64,000 bases of DNA. Origin: Cyclobacteriaceae bacterium (GTDB lineage: Bacteria > Bacteroidota > Bacteroidia > Cytophagales > Cyclobacteriaceae). Location: contig JAHBUB010000002.1 in assembly GCA_019638285.1 (NCBI GenBank), forward strand, positions 124,001 to 188,000, in the 5' to 3' direction. This document shows positions 1 through 7,083 of the stretch, in pieces (positions within the stretch are counted from its first letter, which is position 1; each line of letters starts with the position of its first letter). The position numbers and the translations under genes were made by a program. Below the pieces are notes generated by a model. It did no database searches. It saw only the letters and a list, made by a program, of their open reading frames with translations, and was not told where the DNA came from.

Positions 1-59
1 TCAGAAACGGCTACGGTTTCGATATCAAGAAAAAGAATATTATTTAACCCGGCATTCAT
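1..59 (-). CDS. 3'-5' exonuclease, N-terminal fragment (cut by window edge)
   Basis: Only the first 19 codons are inside the window. They read leftward from an ATG at 59 as MNAGLNNILFLDIETVAVS. The string ILFLDIETV is the exonuclease motif I (Asp and Glu metal ligands) seen at the start of the Bacteroidota 3'-5' exonucleases related to the PolB exonuclease fold. The function is inferred from this short motif alone. The gene is divergent from the LysR gene and shares the 104-bp region between them. Confidence 0.6.
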   Translation of the reverse strand, partial: MNAGLNNILFLDIETVAVS

Positions 60-101
60 AAGTGCAAATTACGTTAATCCTCATTACAAATTGTATTTAT
101 G

Positions 102-114
102 TATTCTGAGAATA
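102..114. promoter_or_regulatory. Candidate LysR-type operator (T-N11-A palindrome)
   Basis: The 13-base sequence TATTCTGAGAATA is a perfect palindrome around its central base and fits the T-N11-A shape of LysR-family binding sites. It lies 50 bases before the LysR start, between two divergent genes, which is the usual place for an autoregulatory site. Binding is an inference. Confidence 0.4.
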
Positions 115-163
115 TTATACTTTACTTTGTGTTTTCAAAAAAATATGAACATATTCTTTTTCC

Positions 164-1072
164 ATGATTTCCTTTAAACACAAGGTATTTTTTGAAGTAG
201 CACAGCAATTGAGTTTTACAAAAGCGAGCCAGGCATTGTATATCAGTCAACCTGCTATTAGCAAACACATTCGGTTGTTAGAAGAAGAATACAAAACAAG
301 TCTTTTTGAGAGGCGAGGAAATTCTATTGCGCTCACAGAAGAGGGGACGATACTGTTTAATTTTATTGTCCGTGGTCAGGCATTGGAAAGGCAGTTGGAG
401 CTTGAACTAAACACACATCGGGATCCGACAGAGATCAAAGGGGACCTTAAATTGGGCACAAGCACTACAGTGACCCTATATATTGTACCCCCCGTGTTAT
501 CAGGTTTTAGAAAGAAATACCCAGACGTTAGAATTAGCTTATTTAACCGAAATAGTGAAAATATATTGATAGCTCTTAAGGAGCGTGAAATAGACCTGGG
601 CATAGTGGAAGGAAAAGGTAAAATAGGTCAGGTAAAAAGCGAACTTTTCTTAACGGACGAGGTCTTACCAGTATGCTCAGCGCGCAGTGGTCTGGCAAAA
701 AAGCCAAGAATTGAAATTAAGGATCTTCTTGGTATTCCGATCGCGCTTCGAGAGAGAGGATCAGGCACACTGGCTACGGTGAAACATTCGCTGAGCGGGA
801 AGGGGATTAAGTTGAACGATCTGAATATTAGCATGCGCCTGGGAGGAACAGAGGCGCTTAAAAATTTTCTTTTGGCAGATGACAGTCTGGGGTTTTTACC
901 CGCAAGGGCTGTGGCCAGAGAATTGGCTTCCGGAGAACTTGTAAGAATATTCATTGATGATCTTACGATCACCAGACAATTTTATTTTGTGCAACGACAT
1001 GGAGATGAGAATCGTGGCTTAAATGCCTCTTTTATAAAATTCTCTAAAAACTACTATAACATTAAGTTATAG
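164..1072 (+). CDS. LysR family transcriptional regulator
   Basis: This is a 302-residue LysR-type regulator. The N-terminal winged helix-turn-helix spans about residues 1-60 (FKHKVFFEVAQQLSFTKASQ, then QPAISKHIRLLEEEY and LFERRG), followed by the linker helix. From about residue 90 to the end lies a periplasmic-binding-like effector domain of the CysB/CysL type. The length is typical. Its effector is not recognisable from sequence. It precedes the threonine synthase gene by 71 bases on the same strand, but a separate promoter appears to lie in that gap, so co-regulation with thrC is possible rather than shown. The palindrome at 102-114 is a candidate self-binding site. Confidence 0.9.
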   Translation: MISFKHKVFFEVAQQLSFTKASQALYISQPAISKHIRLLEEEYKTSLFERRGNSIALTEEGTILFNFIVRGQALERQLELELNTHRDPTEIKGDLKLGTSTTVTLYIVPPVLSGFRKKYPDVRISLFNRNSENILIALKEREIDLGIVEGKGKIGQVKSELFLTDEVLPVCSARSGLAKKPRIEIKDLLGIPIALRERGSGTLATVKHSLSGKGIKLNDLNISMRLGGTEALKNFLLADDSLGFLPARAVARELASGELVRIFIDDLTITRQFYFVQRHGDENRGLNASFIKFSKNYYNIKL

Positions 1073-1089
1073 GCAATAAAAAAACTGTA

Positions 1090-1121
1090 TTGGTATTAGA
1101 ATAGAGGCTCCGTTACTTTTG
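1090..1121 (+). promoter_or_regulatory. Candidate Bacteroidota promoter for threonine synthase
   Basis: TACTTTTG at 1114-1121 matches the -7 consensus TAnnTTTG. A TTG sits 21 bases upstream at 1090-1092. The thrC start codon is 22 bases downstream. The spacing is slightly long, so this is a moderate call. Confidence 0.45.
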
Positions 1122-1143
1122 AGCTTAAGCTTTTGAAATCGAT

Positions 1144-2316
1144 ATGGTAGTAAAAGAAAAAAAATCACTCGTTGCGTTTTTACAATGTTCTGGCTGCGGT
1201 AAAACTTATTCAGTGAATGAGTTACAAACATTTGCAGACTGTGATCAATGTGGAAAGAGTCCTTTGGTAGCCCACTATGATCTTTCGGATGGATTTAACA
1301 AAGATGAGATCAATCAAAAAGAACGGTCCATGTGGAGGTATCAGGGAATGCTACCTGTATTGGATGAAGCAAATATTGTAAGCCTTGGTGAAGGCTGGAC
1401 TCCCATGCTTCTTGCCGATCGTTTGTCGGCAAAGTATGGCATGAGAGAATTGCTGATAAAGGATGAATCAGCCAACCCAACAGGTTCTTTCAAAGCCAGG
1501 GGCTTGAGCATGGCGGTTTCCAAAGCCAAAGAGTTGGGAGTAGAGTGCTGCATAGTGCCCACTGCCGGCAATGCAGGAGGCGCTCTAAGTGCTTATTGTG
1601 CCAAGGCGGGAATGAGGGCTATTGTGGTAATGCCACGTCACACACCAGAAGCTTTTAAAAAAGAATGCCGCTATTTTGGAGCGGAGTTAATTGAAGTGGA
1701 TGGGCTTATCAGCGACTGTGGGAAAAAAGTGGCAGAAATAAAATTAACTACAGCTTGTTTTGATGTTTCTACCATGAAAGAGCCGTATCGTCTGGAAGGG
1801 AAGAAAACCATGGGGTATGAAATTGCTGAGCAGCTTAATTGGAGACTGCCGGATGTGATTCTCTACCCAACAGGAGGAGGGACTGGACTGATCGGAATGT
1901 GGAAAGCATTTCATGAGATGAAAGAATTAGGTTGGATAACAAGCCGTTTACCCCGAATGGTTGCAGTGCAATCAGCGAATTGCAATCCAATTGTTCAGAT
2001 TTTGGAAGGAAAACTGGATACAGTGAAAAACTATAAGGGCAGCCCCACTTTTGCTAATGGCTTGGCGGTGCCTACTCCCTTTGCAGAAAAGATGATTTTA
2101 AATGTGCTCCATGAATCCAAAGGAACAGCCATTGCGATTTCTGATGATGCAATAAAAGACGCGATGAAGGAGATTGCCTCCTTGGAGGGGTTGCTTGTAT
2201 GTCCTGAGGGTGCCGCATTGCTTCCAGCCATGAAAGCCCTACTTGATAAGGGAAAGATAGAAAGAAGTGAGTCTGTATTGATGCTCAATACAGGATTGGC
2301 TTATAAATATTTATGA
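1144..2316 (+). CDS. thrC: Threonine synthase (PLP-dependent)
   Basis: The product converts O-phosphohomoserine to threonine in the cytoplasm. The 390-residue protein begins with a zinc-ribbon-like segment (CSGCGKTY at about 15-22, then CDQC at about 34-37). It continues with a fold-type II PLP enzyme. The PLP lysine lies in NPTGSFKARG at about 112-121, and the phosphate-binding glycines are probably in PTGGGTG at about 243-249. Length and the short N-terminus fit the compact, archaeal-like threonine synthases found in Bacteroidota. Related PLP enzymes such as cysteate synthase or threonine dehydratase are alternatives, but the zinc ribbon favours ThrC. Its stop overlaps by 6 bases the end of the convergent small gene. 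Confidence 0.85.
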   Translation: MVVKEKKSLVAFLQCSGCGKTYSVNELQTFADCDQCGKSPLVAHYDLSDGFNKDEINQKERSMWRYQGMLPVLDEANIVSLGEGWTPMLLADRLSAKYGMRELLIKDESANPTGSFKARGLSMAVSKAKELGVECCIVPTAGNAGGALSAYCAKAGMRAIVVMPRHTPEAFKKECRYFGAELIEVDGLISDCGKKVAEIKLTTACFDVSTMKEPYRLEGKKTMGYEIAEQLNWRLPDVILYPTGGGTGLIGMWKAFHEMKELGWITSRLPRMVAVQSANCNPIVQILEGKLDTVKNYKGSPTFANGLAVPTPFAEKMILNVLHESKGTAIAISDDAIKDAMKEIASLEGLLVCPEGAALLPAMKALLDKGKIERSESVLMLNTGLAYKYL

Positions 2317-2709
2317 GTGTAGTACGCCTTCTTTGTCCAGCTCTTTGATAAAGGTTATGTTTTCTTCACGGATCACATCAGGAACAAACAGAAAGCGTTT
2401 GTCATAGATGGCACTTCCCACATAGTAGCTTACCCAATATTCATTATTCAGGTGAAAAACGGCAGGATCAATGGACTCCACGATCGCTGCATTATTGGCG
2501 GGTACTGTTTCTAGAAAATGACGCAATGTGGAAGTCATTTGCTTTTCGCCTTCTGCTTCCCCATATCCTTTGCTGGTGACCAATGTGTTTTCAATAGAGA
2601 ACTCATTTTTGTTGATCAGGTAAACTTTCCAGGAGCCTCCCTCTTCCTCTTCTTTTACAACAGCGAGTGTTACATTCTTTACTTCTGGAAATTCAATGTC
2701 CTCGATCAT
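2311..2709 (-). CDS. Conserved hypothetical protein, last gene of the PGI-lipB operon
   Basis: This is a 132-residue acidic soluble protein with no signal peptide. The ATG at 2709 (MIEDIEFPEV) was chosen over an upstream in-frame extension to 2967, because the extension is low-complexity and entirely antisense to, or within, the upstream hydrolase gene. Recognisable segments are TLVTSKGYGEAE, TSTLRHFLETVPA and VFHLNNEYWVSYYVG. From memory these resemble a Bacteroidota-wide family, sometimes mislabelled as a phenylalanyl-tRNA synthetase subunit. It carries no tRNA synthetase motif. It overlaps the end of the GH113 gene by 17 bases, so translation is probably coupled. The function is unknown. 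Confidence 0.75.
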   Translation of the reverse strand: MIEDIEFPEVKNVTLAVVKEEEEGGSWKVYLINKNEFSIENTLVTSKGYGEAEGEKQMTSTLRHFLETVPANNAAIVESIDPAVFHLNNEYWVSYYVGSAIYDKRFLFVPDVIREENITFIKELDKEGVLHS

Positions 2710-3751
2710 GAATTCTATTAAAGTTTTTTGAGATAATTTTTTCTGCCAATTTGCCTTGCGGTGTAAAGTCAATTTCATGGAGCGAATGTTCCTCATTCGG
2801 ATACCATTTCCAAAAATAGGCTCCGACCAACCATTCTTTCTGCCATGCCGACTTGAAGAAGGCCTCGTAGCACCTTGCTTGTGTCTCCGCAGAGACAATG
2901 GCATCTCCATTTTTCTGAGGCCACTTCCAGGGTTCAATGGCTGCATCCGTGGTGCTCCGGTAGCCAATTTCTGTAAAGATCACTGGCTTTTTATATTTTT
3001 TATAAACCTTCTCAACGGACGCTAAGTAATCGGACCAGTTAGTAACCAATTCTTCTGTACTTGGGTTATTGGTTTTGGATAAAGGGAAATAAGCTTGTAT
3101 GCCAATATAATCGAGCGCATCCCAAAACTTAATTTGTTTGTATTCTTCATTAAAGTTAGCAGCATAAGTTAGCTTACCTGAATACACTTTCCGAACTTCT
3201 TGAATAAGTTTTCGCCATTCTTCTTCATGTGTAGTGGTTATCGTGAGTTCAGTACCAACACAGAATATTTCTATTTTATTTTTCTCCGCAAGTCGTGCAT
3301 AGTGAAGAATAAACTGTTGATAGTTTTGAAACCAATTGTTCCAATCTTTGGCATCAGACATTTTTATTTCGCCTGGCCAACTGTTTCTGACCCAAAGATG
3401 AGGCTTGAGCAAAGTTTTAATATTCGACTTCCTGGCCAATTGGGTGGTTATTGCAATGCCCTGATCGGATTCTCCCCACCAGATATGATCGCTGTTGGTA
3501 TTCATGCGAATGGTAGGATCTGTTACGCTGCTTTGCCACGCAAAAGGTGTTTGAGAGATCCAGTTGATGTTATTGTAAACGAGGGGCTCAATTTCTTTTT
3601 CGGTGACGACTTGTCTTCCGCCCACCCAACAAACACCTTGCTGTTTTGTGGCCATTGGTACAATAGCCTCATCTGTAAAGGGGATCACAAATCTGGCAAG
3701 CAGGCCAAGAAGCAGAGCGCCTAGGATAATAAGAGGCAGTTGAGTTTTCAC
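2693..3751 (-). CDS. Glycoside hydrolase, GH113 (beta-mannanase)-like, membrane anchored
   Basis: This 352-residue protein has an N-terminal hydrophobic segment at about 5-24 that could be a signal peptide or anchor. A TIM-barrel glycosidase domain follows. The likely acid/base glutamate is E168 in FCVGTEL and the likely nucleophile is E261 in PVIFTEIGY; both lie at barrel-strand ends as in clan GH-A. GWW-type aromatics (HIWWGES, HLWVRNSWPGE) line the expected substrate cleft. GH113 enzymes cleave beta-1,4-mannan, but substrate specificity here is inferred. The gene sits 4 bases after lipB. The operon head encodes PGI/PMI, which could feed mannose phosphate into glycolysis, an attractive but unproved link. 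Confidence 0.75.
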   Translation of the reverse strand: MKTQLPLIILGALLLGLLARFVIPFTDEAIVPMATKQQGVCWVGGRQVVTEKEIEPLVYNNINWISQTPFAWQSSVTDPTIRMNTNSDHIWWGESDQGIAITTQLARKSNIKTLLKPHLWVRNSWPGEIKMSDAKDWNNWFQNYQQFILHYARLAEKNKIEIFCVGTELTITTTHEEEWRKLIQEVRKVYSGKLTYAANFNEEYKQIKFWDALDYIGIQAYFPLSKTNNPSTEELVTNWSDYLASVEKVYKKYKKPVIFTEIGYRSTTDAAIEPWKWPQKNGDAIVSAETQARCYEAFFKSAWQKEWLVGAYFWKWYPNEEHSLHEIDFTPQGKLAEKIISKNFNRIHDRGH

Positions 3752-3755
3752 TGAT

Positions 3756-4475
3756 TCAAGTTACAATCTCCATTTCAAATAGTGATACAATATTTTTTAA
3801 GAGAGATCTTTTAATCTGCTCCAAATCCTGAATTGTATCTAACTCCATTGCCATAGAAGCGACCGCTTTGCTATCGATTCCGCAGGGGATTATGTGTTTA
3901 AAATAACTTAAGTCAGTATTAATATTAAAAGCCAATCCGTGCAGTGTGACCCACCTGCTGGTTTTCACGCCCAAAGCACATATTTTTCTGCTTTTTTCTG
4001 CATCTTCAGGATCAATCCAAACGCCAGTAAGGTCATTAATTCTTCCAGCGGCAACCCCATATTCTTTCAATGTGAGAATTACGGCTTCCTCCAGTAATCG
4101 CATGTATTTGTGAATGTCGGTAAAGAAATTTTCCATGTCGATGACAGGATACACTACAATTTGTCCAGGGCCATGATAGGTAATGTCTCCCCCTCGGTTG
4201 ATGTGGAAGTAAGTGGCGTTGATGTCGCCCAGCCTTTCTTTAGGAATTAAAAGGTTTCTTTCGTTTCCGCTTTTTCCCAGGGTATAGACGTGCGGGTGTT
4301 CACAAAAAATCAGATGGTTAGCCGTTGGTTTTTGTTCTAATTCCGGCAGATCTCTGTTCTTTTTTTTAACCTCTAGGATTTGTTCAAAAAGCTTTGTCTG
4401 ATAATCCCAAGCCTTGGAATATTCTATTAGACCTAAATCAATGACTTCTGTTTTGCGATTGATAATGGAGTTCAC
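3756..4475 (-). CDS. lipB: Octanoyl-[acyl carrier protein]:protein N-octanoyltransferase
   Basis: LipB moves octanoate from acyl carrier protein to the lipoyl domains of 2-oxoacid dehydrogenases, the first step of lipoate synthesis. The family signature RGGDITYHGPGQ is at about residues 94-105. The catalytic lysine is K171 in CALGVK and the catalytic cysteine C198 in HIIPCGI, after HGLAFNIN. The chosen start is GTG at 4475 (239 residues). It overlaps the stop of the upstream isomerase gene in a GTGA arrangement, and homology begins immediately afterwards. The longer reading to 4568 would lie inside the upstream gene with no family similarity. It is the second gene of a leftward operon. Confidence 0.92.
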   Translation of the reverse strand: MNSIINRKTEVIDLGLIEYSKAWDYQTKLFEQILEVKKKNRDLPELEQKPTANHLIFCEHPHVYTLGKSGNERNLLIPKERLGDINATYFHINRGGDITYHGPGQIVVYPVIDMENFFTDIHKYMRLLEEAVILTLKEYGVAAGRINDLTGVWIDPEDAEKSRKICALGVKTSRWVTLHGLAFNINTDLSYFKHIIPCGIDSKAVASMAMELDTIQDLEQIKRSLLKNIVSLFEMEIVT

Positions 4476-5470
4476 TTTATTTTTTCTAACTCTCCTTTGA
4501 GGTAAGTGATTACTTCCACGGGATCGGGGTCCACCTTGTTTTCTATTGCCAGGTAATACGAAATCCAATCGGTGAGATGGATGAGGTGATAATATTGTTC
4601 CAACAAAGAAGCACCCTCTGCTACGATGTCAATTATGGGATTAGATTTTTTCTCAAAAATATCCCTGCATAGCTCCATTCGTTTTTCCACTCTTACGTGG
4701 TCATGATCGGTGTAGAGATAGATTACCTGACATTGTGATAACACCTGACCAGGATTTTCCCAACCGACAATTTCGTTGTGGTTCATTTCCGGAAATGTAT
4801 TTACATGTGCAAAGTGCTTCGCGTTTTCATTAAGTTGATTTTGAAACCTCACTGCCATTGCTTCGAGTCTCCCATCGCAATAAATAATGGGAAATTTTCC
4901 GTGTATTTTTTTGGCGATCAGTTCGGCTTGCGCCTGAATGGCCTTTTCTCCTCTGTCAAGATATTCTACTGCGTTCTCAGTTTCTTTGATAAAAGCGCCA
5001 CCGATCAGGTTGGTATGGTAAAGGGCATAAAGAAGTGATATCATGGCATAACCCAACATAGCACGCGGGCTGCTCGACCCCGCAGGCATTTGAATGTAAT
5101 GCAGGTTGTATTCTTTGGCTACTTCCAACACTTTACCGCCCGAAGTAATACAAATAATGTGCGCTCTCTTAAGTAACGCTTTTTGAATGGCAGAGAGCGT
5201 TTCTTCTGTGTCCCCACTGTACGAGCAGGCAATAAAGAGTGTATGTGGTCCGACAAATTGAGGGATATTGTACCCTTTGTTCACCATCATAGGGATAGGA
5301 ATTCGGCCGAAGGTCAGGGATTCTATCAGGTTGGCGCCAATACCCGATCCACCCATGCCGGACACAAGAATATTCCGAATGTCACTTCCGGGCCTTACTA
5401 AATCTACTGCTTCTCCTATTCGCAGCGCATCGGTAAGTTGACGTGTAAAACCTTCAATCAATTTTTTCAT
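4472..5470 (-). CDS. Bifunctional phosphoglucose/phosphomannose isomerase (SIS domain)
   Basis: The enzyme interconverts fructose 6-phosphate with glucose 6-phosphate and mannose 6-phosphate. The 332-residue protein has two SIS subdomains. The first carries GMGGSGIGANL at about 39-49 and SYSGDTEETL at about 83-92, which bind the sugar phosphate. The C-terminal half has the PGI/PMI signature LNENAKHFAHVNTFPEMNHN, with the conserved Glu and His residues expected for ring opening and isomerisation. It is the first gene of the operon isomerase-lipB-GH113-small gene and is driven by a good promoter at 5493-5523. SIS regulators lack this C-terminal region, so the enzymatic assignment is fairly secure. 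Confidence 0.88.
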   Translation of the reverse strand: MKKLIEGFTRQLTDALRIGEAVDLVRPGSDIRNILVSGMGGSGIGANLIESLTFGRIPIPMMVNKGYNIPQFVGPHTLFIACSYSGDTEETLSAIQKALLKRAHIICITSGGKVLEVAKEYNLHYIQMPAGSSSPRAMLGYAMISLLYALYHTNLIGGAFIKETENAVEYLDRGEKAIQAQAELIAKKIHGKFPIIYCDGRLEAMAVRFQNQLNENAKHFAHVNTFPEMNHNEIVGWENPGQVLSQCQVIYLYTDHDHVRVEKRMELCRDIFEKKSNPIIDIVAEGASLLEQYYHLIHLTDWISYYLAIENKVDPDPVEVITYLKGELEKIK

Positions 5471-5492
5471 TTTCTCTATTAACTTAAGGGTT

Positions 5493-5523
5493 CAAAGGTA
5501 CTTGCATGACGGATAAAATCAAA
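5493..5523 (-). promoter_or_regulatory. Bacteroidota-type promoter of the PGI/PMI-lipB operon
   Basis: Read leftward, TTTG (5523-5520) is followed after 19 bases by TACCTTTG (5500-5493), matching the Bacteroidota consensus for both boxes and their spacing. The isomerase start codon is 22 bases downstream. The -33 box lies inside the first codons of the divergent yraN gene. Confidence 0.7.
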
Positions 5524-5859
5524 AGAGGATTTGAAGGGGAAGGCTTGGCAATATCATTCTTGGAAAACAAGGGCTATCAATTAGTTGTGAGAAATTACAG
5601 GTATAAGCGTTCGGAAATTGATTTGATTGTGGAGAAAGATAACTGGCTCGTTTTTGTGGAGGTGAAAACCAGAAGCTCGGTTGCATTTGGTTATCCTGAA
5701 GAATTTGTGGACGAAAAAAAAGCGAATAAAATAATGGAGGGGGCCGAAAATTATATTATTGAAAACGACTGGAAAGGAAACGTGCGCTATGATGTGGTGG
5801 CAATAACTTTACAGGGAGATGAACCGGAGATTGTTCACTTTGAAGATGCTTTTTACTGA
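5506..5859 (+). CDS. YraN family protein (UPF0102, endonuclease-like fold)
   Basis: This is a 117-residue soluble protein of the YraN/UPF0102 family. The conserved core is visible: GFEGEGLAISFLENKGY (about 8-24), NYRYKRSEIDLIVEKD (about 29-44) and FVEVKTRSS (about 49-57). The Asp, Glu and ExK residues match the metal site of Holliday-junction-resolvase-like and restriction-like nucleases. The family's biochemical role is not settled. It is divergent from the isomerase operon with only 35 bases between. Its stop overlaps by 7 bases the end of the convergent YwqK-like gene. Confidence 0.9.
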   Translation: MTDKIKRGFEGEGLAISFLENKGYQLVVRNYRYKRSEIDLIVEKDNWLVFVEVKTRSSVAFGYPEEFVDEKKANKIMEGAENYIIENDWKGNVRYDVVAITLQGDEPEIVHFEDAFY

Positions 5860-6680
5860 CCTTTGCGATTGGAGTAAACTTCTTTTCCCTTATCATTCCA
5901 CTCACTGCGTACAAACGGGGTGAGTTGACGATCAAACGGATCCTGCGGAAAGACAATTATCTTTTTCCTTCTGCCATTCGGATAGTTTTCTATCCAATCG
6001 CCTACTTTATTGTCCCAGTGATATTCCCCCATTACAGCAATAGTTCCATTTTCATGGAACTGATAGTAGTAACCTTCACGTTCTCCAAATTCTACCGGGA
6101 TGATTTCCTTTATTTTAGTGCGCTCAGCTGGATCGTAGTATACAATGAGTGATTCTTTGGGCCATCCTTTATAATACTTCTCCTTGTCTACCAAAAGATT
6201 TTCTCTGTTGTACTGCATCCATCGCCCATGCTTGGTGCCTTTGTAGAAGATGCCTTCTTCCAGGAGGAGGTCACCTTGCATTTTTTTGTATGGCCCATGT
6301 AGGAGCACGCCTTTGCTTGGATCAAACGTGTTGGTTTTTCTTATTTCTCTTCGTGTAAAGTCATACCAGTAGATGTCTCTCACAAAACGGTTGGGTTTGT
6401 CGGGGGTTTTCAAATAATAAAACAGTTCAATGGTCACTTTGTCACCATACCCTTTGCGGGTAAACCCCTTCTTGGTTTTGATTCCGTAAAAGACCTTTTT
6501 CTTTGGCTTTTTCTTTTTGGTTACGATGGGCTCATCGATTTCCTCATCCAACTCCAGCAACTTAAAGGGCTTATCGGTATCAAAAGTAAATTGCCCCTCC
6601 ACAATGTGCGCTTCCTTACCAGGCTGAGCCAAAGCAAGGAAGGGGAGAAAAAGAATACACGTAAAAAGCAGAAATTTCAT
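5853..6680 (-). CDS. Secreted YwqK/MORN-like repeat protein
   Basis: This 275-residue protein has a signal peptide (MKFLLFTCILFLPFLALAQ, about 1-19) and a lysine-rich stretch (KKKKPKKK, about 55-62). The C-terminal half carries MORN/YwqK-type repeats such as LLHGPYKKMQGDLLLEEGIF, KHGRWMQYNRENLL, REGYYYQFHENG and KVGDWIENYPNGRRK. The family is often labelled antitoxin YwqK after a Bacillus gene, but nothing here indicates a toxin partner. A periplasmic or surface location is likely. Its upstream region begins with direct repeat copy A, which probably supplies its promoter. Confidence 0.75.
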   Translation of the reverse strand: MKFLLFTCILFLPFLALAQPGKEAHIVEGQFTFDTDKPFKLLELDEEIDEPIVTKKKKPKKKVFYGIKTKKGFTRKGYGDKVTIELFYYLKTPDKPNRFVRDIYWYDFTRREIRKTNTFDPSKGVLLHGPYKKMQGDLLLEEGIFYKGTKHGRWMQYNRENLLVDKEKYYKGWPKESLIVYYDPAERTKIKEIIPVEFGEREGYYYQFHENGTIAVMGEYHWDNKVGDWIENYPNGRRKKIIVFPQDPFDRQLTPFVRSEWNDKGKEVYSNRKGQ

Positions 6681-6708
6681 GGATTACCCTGTCTTTGCGA
6701 TTGGATAA

Positions 6709-6776
6709 CGAAGTTAGCGAAAAAATAGTCTATCACCTTTCAACAAAAAAGGGCCTGCGTTTTGGCAAGCCCTTTT
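6709..6776 (-). repeat. Direct repeat copy A (68 bp, terminator plus likely promoter) bounding the peptide cassette
   Basis: The 68 bases are identical to 9652-9719 except at two positions (66 of 68). The same orientation makes this a direct repeat 2.94 kb apart. It contains a hairpin (6747-6758 with 6765-6776, one mismatch) followed leftward by a run of T, so it can terminate the peptide genes that end at 6799. It also has an A/T-rich stretch reading TATTTTTTC leftward that resembles the -7 promoter box for the YwqK-like gene. Confidence 0.85.
6747..6776 (-). terminator. Intrinsic terminator after the peptide genes (bidirectional)
   Basis: AAAAGGGCCTGC pairs with GCAAGCCCTTTT across a six-base loop, with one mismatch. 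Poly-T follows on both strands (six T leftward, one extra rightward). It lies 22 bases beyond the stop of the first peptide gene. Confidence 0.7.
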
Positions 6777-6798
6777 TAGCTATTAGAACTGGAGAGGA

Positions 6799-6918
6799 TT
6801 AACGAACACCAACATACCCCAAAACGACACCAATTGCAACCGAGAATAAGAAAAGTGCAAGCCAACCAACGATTCCTCCTCTAGTTGCGTTCATTTCGAT
6901 TTCATTCATTTTTTTCAT
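6799..6918 (-). CDS. Double-glycine leader peptide 1 (bacteriocin-like precursor, 39 aa)
   Basis: A 39-codon gene reads MKKMNEIEMNATRGG followed by a 24-residue hydrophobic core. The leader ends in Gly-Gly, the cleavage site of C39 peptidases. The core begins IVGWLALFLF and ends GVVLGYVGVR; it has a GxxxG motif (GVVLG) and a C-terminal arginine and could form one membrane helix. It shares the leader pattern MKK-x5-M-x-x-T-(K/R)-GG and the exact 15+24 architecture with peptide 2. The ATG at 6918 was chosen by analogy with peptide 2; an ATG two codons upstream is also possible. A C39 peptidase is encoded 2.1 kb away. Two-peptide bacteriocin or signalling function is inference. It could alternatively be a small membrane subunit with a chance GG. 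Confidence 0.7.
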   Translation of the reverse strand: MKKMNEIEMNATRGGIVGWLALFLFSVAIGVVLGYVGVR

Positions 6919-6941
6919 AATCATTTATTTTAGTTAACACT

Positions 6942-7061
6942 TTATAACATCACACCGATTTGGATTCCGATCCAAAGACCGGCCAAAACAATTGCTATCC
7001 CTAAGAGAGCCCAAAAACCACCCTTGGTGGTTCTCATGACATTTTGTGATATTTTTTTCAT
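6942..7061 (-). CDS. Double-glycine leader peptide 2 (bacteriocin-like precursor, 39 aa)
   Basis: A 39-codon gene reads MKKISQNVMRTTKGG followed by a 24-residue core. The core starts FWALLGIAIV and ends GLWIGIQIGVML, containing two consecutive GxxxG motifs (G-L-W-I-G-I-Q-I-G). GxxxG motifs mediate helix pairing in class IIb two-peptide bacteriocins. The leader resembles that of peptide 1, which lies 23 bases downstream on the same strand, so the two are probably cotranscribed. The start codon is only 22 bases from that of the divergent membrane protein gene. Maturation by the C39 peptidase at 9050-9583 is inferred from the Gly-Gly motif. No immunity gene is obvious. Confidence 0.72.
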   Translation of the reverse strand: MKKISQNVMRTTKGGFWALLGIAIVLAGLWIGIQIGVML

Positions 7062-7069
7062 TAGTTTTG
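7062..7069 (+). promoter_or_regulatory. Candidate -7 box for the cassette outer-membrane-type gene
   Basis: TAGTTTTG matches TAnnTTTG and lies 14 bases before the ATG at 7084. A TTTG at 7043-7046 is 15 bases upstream, shorter than usual. If real, the promoter overlaps the first codons of peptide gene 2 and the transcript leader would be very short. Confidence 0.3.
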
Positions 7070-7083
7070 ATTTTGGTTGGATT

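Noticed and set aside
2710-2967. N-terminal extension of the small conserved gene
   Set aside because: The extension is antisense-like, low-complexity and lies inside the GH113 gene. Family similarity starts at the ATG at 2709.
5853-6680. Toxin-antitoxin role for the YwqK-like protein
   Set aside because: It has a signal peptide and no small toxin gene partner. The name is inherited from a Bacillus annotation.
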